Shown here piece by piece: positions 1 to 8,664 of a stretch of 64,000 bases of DNA. The DNA is from Acinetobacter pragensis (GTDB taxonomy: Bacteria; Pseudomonadota; Gammaproteobacteria; Pseudomonadales; Moraxellaceae), in NCBI RefSeq assembly GCF_001605895.1, contig NZ_LUAW01000016.1, positions 1 through 64,000 on the forward strand. The letters run 5' to 3'. Each line of letters opens with the position of its first letter. Positions within the stretch are counted from its first letter, which is position 1. Position numbers and translations under genes: made by a program. The notes under the pieces are model-generated. The model was not told the origin of the DNA and made no database searches. It worked only from the letters and a program-made list of their open reading frames with translations.

Positions 1-10
1 TCCTTATCAA

Positions 11-30
11 AGGGGGATTTAGGGGGATTT
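11..30. repeat. Two tandem copies of a 10-bp unit at the window edge
   Basis: AGGGGGATTT occurs twice in direct succession. G-rich repeats of this kind are scattered between genes in Acinetobacter (recollection, not checked). It may be the end of a longer interspersed repeat cut by the window start. Confidence 0.45.
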
Positions 31-50
31 ATAAAATTAAGGATTTTAAA

Positions 51-830
51 ATGCCAACATTTACTTCAAATGATGCTGAAATCAATTACGCAACCTTTGG
101 CGATGCCAGCAAACCTGCGATTATTTTTTCCAATTCTTTGGGAACCAATTATCAAATGTGGCAGCCGCAGATAAATTTCTTTAAAAAAGATTATTTTATA
201 ATTTGCTATGACACCCGCGGTCATGGCGCATCATCGGCACCGCAAGGGCCTTACAGCTTAGAACAGCTGGGAACGGATGTCGTCAATCTGCTGGATCATC
301 TGAATGTTGCAAAAGCCAGTTTCTGCGGTATTTCAATGGGCGGCTTAACGGGCCAATGGCTGGCAATTCATCATCCTGAACGCTTTAACCATGTGGTTGT
401 CTGCAATACAGCAGCAAAGATTGGTCAAGAACAGGCTTGGAATGACCGAGCTGCTTTAGTGAGAGAGCAAGGTTTAAAATCGATTGCCGATACAGCAGCA
501 TCGCGCTGGTTTACCGAACCCTTTATCCGAAGCAACGCAGCAACTGTAGAATCTTTGAGTAACGGCCTAGGCGCTGGCAGCCCAGAAGGTTATGCAAGCT
601 GCTGTGAAGCTTTGGCTAAAGCGGATGTCCGTGAACAGCTTAAAAACATTACTGTGCCAACTTTGGTGGTTGCAGGTCAAAAAGATCCAGTTACGACTGT
701 CGCTGATGCGCAGTACATTATCAATCATGTCCGCAGCAGCGCTTTGTATGAAATCAATGCGTCGCATATTTCAAATCTGGAACAGCCAAAAGCTTTTAAC
801 CAAGCGGTGCAGAGTTTCTTACAGCAATAA
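51..830 (+). CDS. pcaD: 3-oxoadipate enol-lactonase (beta-ketoadipate pathway)
   Basis: An alpha/beta hydrolase of 259 residues, the usual length for PcaD/CatD. It hydrolyses 3-oxoadipate enol-lactone to 3-oxoadipate in the cytoplasm, where the catechol and protocatechuate branches converge. The nucleophile elbow G-I-S-M-G-G puts the serine near residue 95. An acid is visible in G-Q-K-D-P near 212 and the histidine in N-A-S-H-I near 239. The oxyanion region S-N-S-L-G-T near residue 28 is typical of this family. The start is preceded by AAGGA. No other pca or cat gene is visible downstream, and what lies upstream is outside the window, so pcaD versus catD cannot be decided. A strong terminator follows. 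Confidence 0.85.
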   Translation: MPTFTSNDAEINYATFGDASKPAIIFSNSLGTNYQMWQPQINFFKKDYFIICYDTRGHGASSAPQGPYSLEQLGTDVVNLLDHLNVAKASFCGISMGGLTGQWLAIHHPERFNHVVVCNTAAKIGQEQAWNDRAALVREQGLKSIADTAASRWFTEPFIRSNAATVESLSNGLGAGSPEGYASCCEALAKADVREQLKNITVPTLVVAGQKDPVTTVADAQYIINHVRSSALYEINASHISNLEQPKAFNQAVQSFLQQ

Positions 831-865
831 GCAGCTCAACGGATTCAATCCAATATTAATTTTTA

Positions 866-899
866 AATAAAGCCTTACTTTCATGTAAGGCTTTATTTC
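866..899 (+). terminator. Rho-independent terminator after pcaD
   Basis: The inverted repeat AAATAAAGCCTTAC / GTAAGGCTTTATTT surrounds a 6-nt loop and ends in a T-rich tail. Confidence 0.85.
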
Positions 900-954
900 A
901 TTTCAAGACTTTGTTTTAATGGCGGCGTAAAAAACAAACAGGATAATTAAAATA

Positions 955-1344
955 ATGACTGCCAAATATCAAAAAAATGGATTGATACTGCTTTTTAGTT
1001 TAGCTCTGGGCTTAAGTTCTGCGGTTTACAGTGCAAATGTCACGACTCAGCGCGCTGCGGATATTAAAGCCTATACTCTCATCAATGGCGGTGGTATTGA
1101 TGATCTTTCAATAGAGCTAAAAGATGTTAAAAATAGGCATATATATGCTTATTGCATACATCAATGCGGTGATTGGTTTGCTTATGACCCAGAATCGGAT
1201 GGTTATGCGTTAAAGAAAAAATACCAAGGCGCTAAAGTATGGGCTTCACTTTCATATGAAGAAAATCATGACCGTATTGTTGGTCCAAGCCATGATGAAG
1301 AACTTTATTTTGTGAAAAAAATTAAAATTGAAAGTATTCGCTGA
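955..1344 (+). CDS. Small secreted or periplasmic protein of unknown function
   Basis: 129 residues. The first 27 or so form a signal peptide (K-rich start, hydrophobic L-I-L-L-F-S-L-A-L-G-L core, cleavage likely after Y-S-A). The mature part is about 100 residues with two cysteines in C-I-H-Q-C, which could form a disulfide or bind metal, and no domain I recognise. It stands alone between two terminators, so the context gives no function. The start is the first ATG after AGGATAATTAAA. Confidence 0.6.
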   Translation: MTAKYQKNGLILLFSLALGLSSAVYSANVTTQRAADIKAYTLINGGGIDDLSIELKDVKNRHIYAYCIHQCGDWFAYDPESDGYALKKKYQGAKVWASLSYEENHDRIVGPSHDEELYFVKKIKIESIR

Positions 1345-1368
1345 ATTAATCTTGCAGTCAGAATAAAA

Positions 1369-1400
1369 AAGGCCGAAGTATTGGAGTCCTTCGGCCAAAA
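1369..1400. terminator. Bidirectional terminator
   Basis: GGCCGAAG / CTTCGGCC arms (1371-1378 and 1389-1396) with A/T-rich flanks. It separates the small secreted protein from the converging CoA-transferase gene. Confidence 0.75.
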
Positions 1401-1447
1401 CAGGAACTTAGAAAATAAATTGATTTAAATCAATGCCTCATAATATG

Positions 1448-2677
1448 CTATGCCACCTGTCCATCAATAATCCCCTGCGCTTTTAATGCTTTTAATTCAT
1501 CTGATGTTTTAAAACGCGATAAAATCTGCGCTGTGTGCTCACCTAATTGCGGCGGCGCATGCCGATATTCCACAGGGGTATCCGACAACTTCATTGGTGA
1601 GCCAATGACTTTAAAGTTGCTGTTTAAGCGGTGTGGAAGATTGACCACCATGTTTCGGTGCTGAATTTGCGGTTCATGCAAGGCATCTTCAACAGAGTTG
1701 ATTACACCGACGGGCACTTTTACCGCATGGATGGCATCTACCCATTCTTCCGCTGTTTTATGCAAAAAATATTCAGACAGCAAAGGAATTAACTTATCAC
1801 GGTGTTTGACCCGATCCTGATTGCGCAAATAATGCGGATTATCCAGAAGTTCAGGATAACCGATCGCGATGCATAAATCTTTGAACTGTTTATCGTTGCC
1901 GCAAGCGATAATAAACTCTTTGTCTTTTGCTTTAAATGTTTGATATGGAACAATATTTGGATGATTGTTTCCCATACGTACCGGCGCTTTGCCAGACGTT
2001 AAATAATTCATGCCCTGATTGGCCAGTGCCGCCACCTGTACATCCAGCAAAGACATATCTATGTATTGCCCGCGCCCAGTATGCTGGCGCGCCAATAAAG
2101 CCGCCTGAATGGCAATGGTTGAATACAGTCCTGTCTGAATATCCACCACAGCCACACCGACTTTCTGCGCTCCGCCGCCAGCTGCACCATCCGGTTCACC
2201 GGTAATGCTCATTAGGCCAGACATGCCTTGAATAATAAAGTCATAGCCCGGCTCTTCGGCGCGCGGGCCATCTTGGCCAAAACCAGTGATTGAACAATAG
2301 ACTAAGTTTGGATTTATAGCGCTCAGCGCTGCATAATCCAGTCCATATTTGACCAATGAACCAGCTTTATAATTTTCAATGACGACATCGGCCGTTTTAG
2401 CAATTTCATAAATTAGGGATTGGCCTTCTTCGCTTGAAATATCAATCGCAACTGAATATTTATTGCGGTTGGCACATTGAAAATACCCAGATTCACGTGT
2501 TGGGTTGCCCTGCCGATCCGGCATCCAAGGCGGGCCCCACATGCGGGTGTCATCACCGGCTTGCGGGCGTTCAATCTTAATCACTTCAGCGCCTAAGTCC
2601 GCCAAAATCTGTCCGCACCACGGTCCGGCCAATACACGGCTTAAATCCAATACTCTGATTCCTTGCAATGCACCCAT
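1448..2677 (-). CDS. Family III CoA-transferase (CaiB/BaiF), probably glutarate CoA-transferase
   Basis: About 409 residues, full length for the family. It opens with G-I-R-V-L-D-L-S-R-V-L-A-G-P, the standard N-terminus of family III enzymes, and carries the expected catalytic aspartate in E-P-G-Y-D-F and the G-R-G-Q-Y-I-D-M-S-L-L-D segment. These enzymes move CoA from an acyl-CoA such as succinyl-CoA to a dicarboxylic acid. I placed the start at the ATG eight bases after AAGGAG (2677), not at 2698. It lies in a set with a glutaryl-CoA dehydrogenase and an MFS carrier, so activation of glutarate (GcdG role) is the best inference. The acceptor acid is not proven by sequence. Confidence 0.8.
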   Translation of the reverse strand: MGALQGIRVLDLSRVLAGPWCGQILADLGAEVIKIERPQAGDDTRMWGPPWMPDRQGNPTRESGYFQCANRNKYSVAIDISSEEGQSLIYEIAKTADVVIENYKAGSLVKYGLDYAALSAINPNLVYCSITGFGQDGPRAEEPGYDFIIQGMSGLMSITGEPDGAAGGGAQKVGVAVVDIQTGLYSTIAIQAALLARQHTGRGQYIDMSLLDVQVAALANQGMNYLTSGKAPVRMGNNHPNIVPYQTFKAKDKEFIIACGNDKQFKDLCIAIGYPELLDNPHYLRNQDRVKHRDKLIPLLSEYFLHKTAEEWVDAIHAVKVPVGVINSVEDALHEPQIQHRNMVVNLPHRLNSNFKVIGSPMKLSDTPVEYRHAPPQLGEHTAQILSRFKTSDELKALKAQGIIDGQVA

Positions 2678-2692
2678 TCGCTTACTCCTTAT

Positions 2693-2722
2693 CGCCATGA
2701 AGATTTCAGATTCTTCATGGCG
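2693..2722. other. Intergenic hairpin before the CoA-transferase
   Basis: A perfect 11-bp inverted repeat (CGCCATGAAGA / TCTTCATGGCG) with an 8-nt loop. It sits between the MFS stop and the ribosome binding site of the CoA-transferase. There is no U-tract on the minus strand, so it looks more like an RNA-processing or stability element than a terminator for this operon. Confidence 0.6.
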
Positions 2723-2731
2723 TTTAATTTT

Positions 2732-4153
2732 TTATTTTGCAGTGACTGTGTTTGAACTGGCTTTGCTTTGAGCATCGTGAAACGGTGTATCCAGCTGGCC
2801 CTGATTTTCCTGCGGCTCTGCAGAAAGTGTGGCTTGCTGCGGATCATACTGACGTTCGCGAATGAACAAACCGGGTATCACCCCTGCAATAAAGTACGCA
2901 GCGCCCATTACAATAAATGCCATGGTAAAAGAACCGCCGGCGGCAATAAAACCAATGGTGGCTGGCGCAATTGCAGCACCCAGGCGTCCCATGTTGTAGG
3001 CTCCGCCAATAGCTGTTCCGCGGACATCGGTAGAAAAGCTTTCTGCCATATAAGTTGCATTCACGCCATATGGAATGCCGTAAAGAAAACCAAAAGTCAC
3101 CAGCATGTATGCAATATTGTCCGGCGTATTATAAAAAATGATGATAGGTAAAAAGGCTGCTGTAGCGACTGTTCCAAAAACAAAAGTAACACGGCGCCCC
3201 AGCTTGTCAGCAGCATAGCCTGATAAAATTTTACCAAGAATCATTGCCGTATAAGCGCCAACCATATAGCCCGTCATGGCTTTAAAGTTCATGCCCAGCT
3301 CTGTTTCCAAATACGTTGGCATCCAGTTGTTTACGCCGTAATAGCCGAATTGCAGAAAAGCGGCTGTACTCATCCAAAGCAGGAACATTTTGCGGTGATT
3401 GCTATGTCCAAAAATACGTTTATAAATGCTTTCAGATGGCGCAGATTCTTTGAATGCCGCTTGAGGCGCAACCTCTAAATTCAATTCGCGGCGTTTGATC
3501 TGTTCAATTTTAGCTTCCTGCCAAGAAGCTGGCTCTGGAACAAAACGCATGAAGATTAAAGCGAATGCAGCCGGCACTATGGTCACATAGAACAGCATGC
3601 GCCAGCCATGATCCGGGATAATTGAGCCAGCCAATAAGGTTGCAACAATGTAGCCTACGGTTTGTCCTGTTTGCAGAGTGCCCAACACCGTTGTCCGGTA
3701 TTTAGTCGGTACATACTCTGCCATTAATGTATTGCATGCCATATAAAGCGAACCTAGGCCAAATGCGCCGACAAAACGCAGAATCAGAAATTGTTCATAG
3801 CTTTGGGTCATGCCTAAAATGCAGGTCATAAGAGAGAAAAATACTACCGACCACGCAATGATTTTAACACGGCCGAATTTGTCGCAAGCCCACCCGCCGG
3901 ATATGCCGCCTAGCGCCATGCCCGCTAAAGAAGCACTGCCCAGCATGCCTGCCTGAAAAGACGATAGGCCAAATTCTGCTTTTAAACTGGTTAAGCTGAA
4001 TGACAGCAGCATAATATCGACGCCGTCTATCACCAGCGACACAAAGGCGAAAATAAACGCCATTTTCCATGTATTGCTGTTAATGCGGTGCATTGTCCCG
4101 ACATTTTTTGGCAGTTTCAGCGTTCCAGCGCCACTTTGCATTTCATTGCTCAT
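2732..4153 (-). CDS. MFS transporter, aromatic/organic acid:H+ symporter type
   Basis: 473 residues with 12 predicted membrane segments. The N-terminal D-G-V-D-I-M-L-L-S-F-S-L segment and the G-G-W-A-C-D-K-F-G-R-V loop between helices 2 and 3 are typical of the acid:H+ symporter group. A second D-K-L-G-R-R loop follows helix 8, with a long cytoplasmic linker at about 215-255. The start follows GAGGTAAATGGATA. It lies between glutaryl-CoA dehydrogenase and the CoA-transferase on the same strand, so uptake of glutarate or a similar dicarboxylate is likely. The substrate is inferred from context only. Confidence 0.8.
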   Translation of the reverse strand: MSNEMQSGAGTLKLPKNVGTMHRINSNTWKMAFIFAFVSLVIDGVDIMLLSFSLTSLKAEFGLSSFQAGMLGSASLAGMALGGISGGWACDKFGRVKIIAWSVVFFSLMTCILGMTQSYEQFLILRFVGAFGLGSLYMACNTLMAEYVPTKYRTTVLGTLQTGQTVGYIVATLLAGSIIPDHGWRMLFYVTIVPAAFALIFMRFVPEPASWQEAKIEQIKRRELNLEVAPQAAFKESAPSESIYKRIFGHSNHRKMFLLWMSTAAFLQFGYYGVNNWMPTYLETELGMNFKAMTGYMVGAYTAMILGKILSGYAADKLGRRVTFVFGTVATAAFLPIIIFYNTPDNIAYMLVTFGFLYGIPYGVNATYMAESFSTDVRGTAIGGAYNMGRLGAAIAPATIGFIAAGGSFTMAFIVMGAAYFIAGVIPGLFIRERQYDPQQATLSAEPQENQGQLDTPFHDAQSKASSNTVTAK

Positions 4154-4387
4154 TATCCATTTACCTCATTTTCCCAAATGAGTCATCGACATTCCTATGT
4201 CTCTGCTTCTGCCTGATATTTTTGTTCTTTTTATGGTTTCACACTTAAATTCAGTTCAGTCAAAATGCAGATTTACAAGAGTATTTCACGATGAATCCTT
4301 TATATATTGACTGTTATTCACGGTTAATTTTTTGCATAAAAACTCTTAAGATGCTCCCGGAAGAGCATCTGAGTGAGTTCATTTAAA

Positions 4388-5608
4388 TTAGTTGCCGAAT
4401 GCCGCGATGCCTGTTTGCGCACGGCCTAAAATCAGTGCATGCACATCATGTGTACCTTCATAGGTATTTACGACTTCAAGGTTAACCAGATGGCGCGCCA
4501 CGCCGAATTCATCTGAAATGCCATTGCCGCCGAGCATGTCACGGGCTACACGGGCAATATCCAGAGCCTTGCCGCAGTTATTGCGTTTAATCAGTGATGT
4601 GCCTTCAACCGCGGCAATGCCTTCATCCTTCATGCGGCCAAAACGCAATGCCACCTGCAAGCCAAGTGCAATTTCTGTTTGCATATCGGCTAATTTCTTT
4701 TGGATTAACTGATTTGCAGCCAATGGACGGCCAAACTGCTTGCGGTCCATCGTGTATTGATGCGCCGTATGCCAGCAGAATTCAGCTGCGCCCATTGCGC
4801 CCCATGCAATGCCGTAACGCGCACTGTTCAGGCAAGTGAAAGGCCCTTTTAAACCGCGTACTTCAGGAAAAGCATTTTCTTCAGGAACAAAGACATTGTC
4901 CATCACAATTTCACCTGTGATTGATGCACGCAGGCCCACTTTGCCATGAATTGCCGGTGCAGATAGCCCTTCCCAGCCTTTTTCCAAAATAAAGCCGCGG
5001 ATGTCTCCGACATTGCCTTCTGTTGAAACTTCTTTTGCCCACACCACAAAAACATCAGCAATAGGACTGTTGGTAATCCACATTTTTGCACCGGTCAGGC
5101 GGTAACCGCCTTCCACTTTCTTGGCGCGGGTAATCATGCTGCCCGGATCTGAACCATGATCTGGTTCGGTCAGGCCGAAACAGCCAATGTATTCACCGGT
5201 TGCAAGTTTTGGCAGGTATTTCTGCTTTTGCTCTTCTGAACCAAATTCGTTAATTGGCACCATTACCAAAGAGCTTTGCACGCTTGCCATAGAGCGGTAG
5301 CCGGAGTCGACATATTCAATTTCACGCGCCACCAGACCATAGCTGACATAATTCAAGCCCGCACCGCCGTATTGCTCTGGAATAGTTGGCCCTAATAGGC
5401 CAAGTTCGCCCATTTCACGGAAAATGGCTGGATCTGTCTGTTCATGACGGAATTGCTCCAGCACACGCGGCTGCAAGCGGTCTTGACAGTAAGCATGCGC
5501 TGTATCACGGATCATGCGCTCTTCTTCTGTCAATTGCTTCTCTAATAAAAACGGATCTTGCCAGTTGAATTGAACTTTTGCTTTTTTCACATTAACCATT
5601 TGATTCAT
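4388..5608 (-). CDS. gcdH: Glutaryl-CoA dehydrogenase
   Basis: 406 residues, the usual size. This FAD enzyme oxidises and decarboxylates glutaryl-CoA to crotonyl-CoA in lysine, pipecolate and glutarate breakdown. Visible features are the [10 protein letters not shown] segment typical of GCDH, the acyl-CoA dehydrogenase signature [12 protein letters not shown] near 145-157, and the catalytic glutamate in T-Y-E-G-T-H near 384. AGAGGA precedes the start. It is the first gene of a minus-strand group (gcdH, MFS, CoA-transferase) and diverges from the LysR gene at 5855, which probably controls it. Confidence 0.9.
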   Translation of the reverse strand: MNQMVNVKKAKVQFNWQDPFLLEKQLTEEERMIRDTAHAYCQDRLQPRVLEQFRHEQTDPAIFREMGELGLLGPTIPEQYGGAGLNYVSYGLVAREIEYVDSGYRSMASVQSSLVMVPINEFGSEEQKQKYLPKLATGEYIGCFGLTEPDHGSDPGSMITRAKKVEGGYRLTGAKMWITNSPIADVFVVWAKEVSTEGNVGDIRGFILEKGWEGLSAPAIHGKVGLRASITGEIVMDNVFVPEENAFPEVRGLKGPFTCLNSARYGIAWGAMGAAEFCWHTAHQYTMDRKQFGRPLAANQLIQKKLADMQTEIALGLQVALRFGRMKDEGIAAVEGTSLIKRNNCGKALDIARVARDMLGGNGISDEFGVARHLVNLEVVNTYEGTHDVHALILGRAQTGIAAFGN

Positions 5609-5694
5609 CGCTTCCTCTGCTTAATCAGGCTTTGTTTGTTTTCACTGATGCTATGTGTGAAAAGCGCCCCAATCAAACGATTAATTTGCATGCA

Positions 5695-5715
5695 GTTATG
5701 CGATTACCGCATAAC
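5695..5715. promoter_or_regulatory. Palindromic candidate LysR operator between gcdH and its regulator
   Basis: GTTATGCG-ATTAC-CGCATAAC is a perfect 21-bp palindrome containing a T-N11-A core. It lies in the 246-bp divergent intergenic region, 87 bp upstream of gcdH and 140 bp upstream of the LysR gene. Confidence 0.6.
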
Positions 5716-5854
5716 TTAAACGATAAGACCCTAAGTTAAGCATTTCAGCCACTCTGTTATGCCTCACAATGCACTATGTTTAGACGATGGTCTGATATTT
5801 AATTTATGCTTATATGACATTTTGTGATACCTATCGATAAAAAGGACTTTATCT

Positions 5855-6802
5855 ATGCGGCGTAATATTCCATCTTTGCAAAGCCTGATTTGCTTTGAAT
5901 CCGCAGCCAAGCACTCCAGTTATACCCATGCATCGCAGGAACTGTTTATTACTCAAAGCGCTGTTTCAAGGCAAATCCAGCAGCTGGAAGAATACTTGGG
6001 TGTCAATCTGTTCAGCCGGACACGCCACGGCGTAGAATTGACCGAAGCCGGCAAGCAATATGCAAAAAGCATTAAGCCTTATTTGCAGGGTATTGAAAAA
6101 AGCACAGCAGACATCATGACGCATAAAGGTCTGGGCGGAACGCTGAAATTAGGTGTGGTCCCAACATTTGCAACACGCTGGCTGTTGCCTAAACTGCATA
6201 AGCTGAATACGCTTCATCCTGAAATTACTGTGCATTTAGAAACCAGCACCAAGCCTTTTTTATTTAATGAAAATGTATTTGATGCGGCTATTTTTGCTGG
6301 AACCCAGCAGCAGATAGAGCACTGGCCGGGTATTCAGGCACATTACCTTATGGATGAAGAAGTGGTTCCCGTCTGTTCGCCTGCGCTCATTCAAAACCGT
6401 TTTCCAGCGGCGGTCATGCAAAATGAATACAGCTATGACCTGAGTGATGAAGAACTGCTTTTAATGCCGCTGCTGCAGCAAACCACCCGTCCGAGTATTT
6501 GGCAAGAGTGGTTTCAGGCGCATCAGATTCAGCATCCTAAGCCTTTCGATGGACAGCGCCATGAACTGTTTTCCATGCTTGCTGTCGCGGCCAGTCATGG
6601 CATGGGCATGGCGCTGATTCCGCAAATGCTGATTGAATCCGAACTGAGAAAAAAGGAGTTGGTCATTGCATCAAGTAAAAAACTGCAAGGCAGCCGCAAA
6701 TATTACTTAGTTCACTCCAGTCAGGACAGTTCGCCGCAAATACAGAAATTTGTAGATTGGGTGATGCAGGAATTAAAATTTTCTGCACATGTTCAAAATT
6801 AG
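5855..6802 (+). CDS. gcdR: LysR-family regulator, GcvA-like, probable glutarate regulator
   Basis: 315 residues. An N-terminal winged helix-turn-helix (S-Y-T-H-A-S-Q-E-L-F-I-T-Q-S-A-V-S-R-Q-I near 21-40) is followed by a substrate-binding domain from about 90. The phrase L-F-I-T-Q-S-A-V-S-R-Q-I-Q-Q-L-E marks the GcvA/AmpR subgroup. It diverges from gcdH across a region with a perfect palindrome, the usual arrangement for a LysR activator of the facing operon. AAGGACTTTATCT precedes the ATG. The symbol is given by analogy with Pseudomonas GcdR; the inducer is not visible. Confidence 0.72.
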   Translation: MRRNIPSLQSLICFESAAKHSSYTHASQELFITQSAVSRQIQQLEEYLGVNLFSRTRHGVELTEAGKQYAKSIKPYLQGIEKSTADIMTHKGLGGTLKLGVVPTFATRWLLPKLHKLNTLHPEITVHLETSTKPFLFNENVFDAAIFAGTQQQIEHWPGIQAHYLMDEEVVPVCSPALIQNRFPAAVMQNEYSYDLSDEELLLMPLLQQTTRPSIWQEWFQAHQIQHPKPFDGQRHELFSMLAVAASHGMGMALIPQMLIESELRKKELVIASSKKLQGSRKYYLVHSSQDSSPQIQKFVDWVMQELKFSAHVQN

Positions 6803-6830
6803 CTCTTCGTTTTTAAAGGATCAATTCATC

Positions 6831-7529
6831 ATGCAAAAACTTGTTGTATTTTCAGGCGCCGGCATGAGTGCGGAAAGCGGAATCAATACGTTTCGGGACA
6901 GTGATGGCTTGTGGGAGCAGCACCGCATAGAAGATGTGGCAACGCCGGAAGCATGGACGCGTGACCCGCAGCTTGTACAGCGGTTCTACAATATGCGCCG
7001 TAAAAATATTTTAAATGCCCTGCCGAATCTTGCGCATCAGCTGATTGCGCAATTGGAACAGCGGTATGATGTACATGTCATCACTCAAAATATTGATGAT
7101 CTGCACGAGCGCGCCGGCAGCAGTCAAGTTTTACATCTGCATGGCAATATCCGTTTGGCAAAAACATCTGGGCCAACGGCGCAGTACACACAAGAGTTTT
7201 TCCCTATTGAGGGTACAGCGCTGGACATTGCCCAAGATAAATGCCCAAACGGATATCCTTTGCGTCCACATGTGGTTTGGTTTGGCGAAGCTGTGCCCGC
7301 CTATGAAGAAGCCTGCAATTTAGCAAAACATGCGGAAATTTTTATTGTGATTGGCACCAGTCTGGCAGTTTATCCTGTTGCTGGACTAATACATGAAATC
7401 CCATCATCTTGTCAGGCCTATTATATAGACCCTCAGGCGGACTATCTGCGGGTACCGCATCAGTATCAGCTCATTGCAGAGACGGCAGTTGCAGGCATGC
7501 AAAAACTCGCAGATTTACTGCTGCATTGA
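6831..7529 (+). CDS. cobB: Sir2-family NAD-dependent lysine deacylase with a reduced zinc site
   Basis: About 232 residues from the ATG after AAAGGA (6831); an earlier in-frame codon at 6789 overlaps the LysR gene. It removes acetyl or succinyl groups from lysines using NAD. Visible are G-A-G-M-S-A-E-S-G-I-N-T-F-R-D, the catalytic N-I-D-D-L-H and L-H-G-N, and R-P-H-V-V-W-F-G-E. The F-Y-N-M-R pair (Y-x2-R) is the class III signature for acidic acyl groups. The zinc module between L-H-G-N and R-P-H keeps only one cysteine (D-K-C-P-N-G) instead of three or four. A zinc-poor version occurs in other bacterial sirtuins. It follows the LysR gene by 28 bp. Confidence 0.85.
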   Translation: MQKLVVFSGAGMSAESGINTFRDSDGLWEQHRIEDVATPEAWTRDPQLVQRFYNMRRKNILNALPNLAHQLIAQLEQRYDVHVITQNIDDLHERAGSSQVLHLHGNIRLAKTSGPTAQYTQEFFPIEGTALDIAQDKCPNGYPLRPHVVWFGEAVPAYEEACNLAKHAEIFIVIGTSLAVYPVAGLIHEIPSSCQAYYIDPQADYLRVPHQYQLIAETAVAGMQKLADLLLH

Positions 7530-7656
7530 TTCATACTGAATCACGCTGCACTTTTTTCGAACAGAAAATATTGCTTTTATAGATTTATCTTCAATATCCT
7601 ACCGCTTTTACCTTGCCTAGGCGGAAAATCCAGCTAATTTAGCATTTGATTCATTC

Positions 7657-7672
7657 TGGCATCATAGTTGCT
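7657..7672 (+). promoter_or_regulatory. Sigma-54 promoter of the ABC importer/oxygenase operon
   Basis: TGGCATCATAGTTGCT matches TGGCAC-N5-TTGCW with one mismatch and keeps ten bases between GG and GC. The predicted start of transcription is near 7683, giving a leader of about 37 nt. RpoN dependence fits nitrogen control. Confidence 0.75.
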
Positions 7673-7677
7673 TAACA

Positions 7678-7705
7678 GTATTACGTTTTAGAAAAATAGT
7701 AATAT
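7678..7705. promoter_or_regulatory. NikR-geometry operator 1
   Basis: GTATTA-N16-TAATAT spans 28 bp, the same overall length as the E. coli NikR operator GTATGA-N16-TCATAC. It covers the predicted sigma-54 start site (about -5 to +23), a position that suits repression. Two similar sites occur at 15514 and 24419. Confidence 0.7.
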
Positions 7706-7719
7706 TGGGGCTGGCAAAT

Positions 7720-8664
7720 ATGAGTTACGCTGCAAAACCGCTTACGCCAAAAAGCAAACTGCTGCTTGGGTTCGGGTCATTTTTAATTCCAATCCTCATT
7801 TGGTGCGCTGTCAGCTATTTACCTTTTATTTGGCATCCGCAAGTTCAAATTACTCAGTCTGGCAGCGTGGCATATCTGCAAACCGGCAGCCGTGTAGACA
7901 AAGCCGTGTTCTATGCCGAAGCTCAAAATGCTGTAAATGCCGGCGCTGAACCGCCTCAAGGCAAACTGGTTAACCCGATTTATCTGCCTGCGCCGCATGA
8001 AGTGGCGAAGGCATTAGTGACCGCGTTTATTACACCGCCAGCACAGCCGGATGCCCCATGGTTTCATCAAAGCCTGTGGCACAGCATTAAAATTGTCTTT
8101 ACAGCGTTTTTCATCGCTTCATTGATAGGCATTCCCTTAGGCATTCTTTGCGGCTTTTCACAAAAAATATCTCAGCTGACTGAACCTTTTGTTGAATTTT
8201 TCCGCTATTTGCCTGCACCGGCTTTTGGCGCATTGGCTGTCGCGATTTTAGGCATTAATGATGCGCCCAAAATTGCCATCATTGTGGTAGGCACGCTGTT
8301 CCAGCAAATTCTGATTATTGCGAATACCACCCGAATGGTTGACAGAGGCTTGATTGAAGCTGGCTACACACTCGGTACCAATAAACTGAAAAGCCTATTC
8401 AATGTGGTCATTCCCGCAGCGCTGCCTGACATCTACCGTGATTTGCGTGTACTGCTCGGATGGGCGTGGACATACCTCATTGTTTCAGAACTGATTGGCA
8501 CAACCACCGGGATTACATGGTTTATTACTCAGCAAGCGCGTTACCAAAACTTTGACAATGTCTATGCCGCTATCCTGATTGTCGGTGTGATCGGTCTGGT
8601 CTGTGATGTCATTTTAATGAAACTTGGCGAACACTTCTTTAAATGGAAAGCAGGAGCAAAATAA
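7720..8664 (+). CDS. ABC transporter permease, NitT/TauT type (guanidine/urea-carboxylase-associated)
   Basis: About 314 residues from the ATG at 7720, which sits nine bases after GGGG; an upstream TTG at 7705 falls inside the operator. A single N-terminal membrane segment is followed by a periplasmic stretch of about 80 residues, then five or six helices. The cytoplasmic E-A-A loop reads E-A-G-Y-T-L-G-T-N-K-L near 215. This family imports nitrate, taurine, cyanate and similar small molecules. Its partners are the ATPase that overlaps it by one base and, probably, the binding lipoprotein at 12097. Context with a guanidine riboswitch suggests guanidine or a guanidino compound as cargo. Confidence 0.8.
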   Translation: MSYAAKPLTPKSKLLLGFGSFLIPILIWCAVSYLPFIWHPQVQITQSGSVAYLQTGSRVDKAVFYAEAQNAVNAGAEPPQGKLVNPIYLPAPHEVAKALVTAFITPPAQPDAPWFHQSLWHSIKIVFTAFFIASLIGIPLGILCGFSQKISQLTEPFVEFFRYLPAPAFGALAVAILGINDAPKIAIIVVGTLFQQILIIANTTRMVDRGLIEAGYTLGTNKLKSLFNVVIPAALPDIYRDLRVLLGWAWTYLIVSELIGTTTGITWFITQQARYQNFDNVYAAILIVGVIGLVCDVILMKLGEHFFKWKAGAK

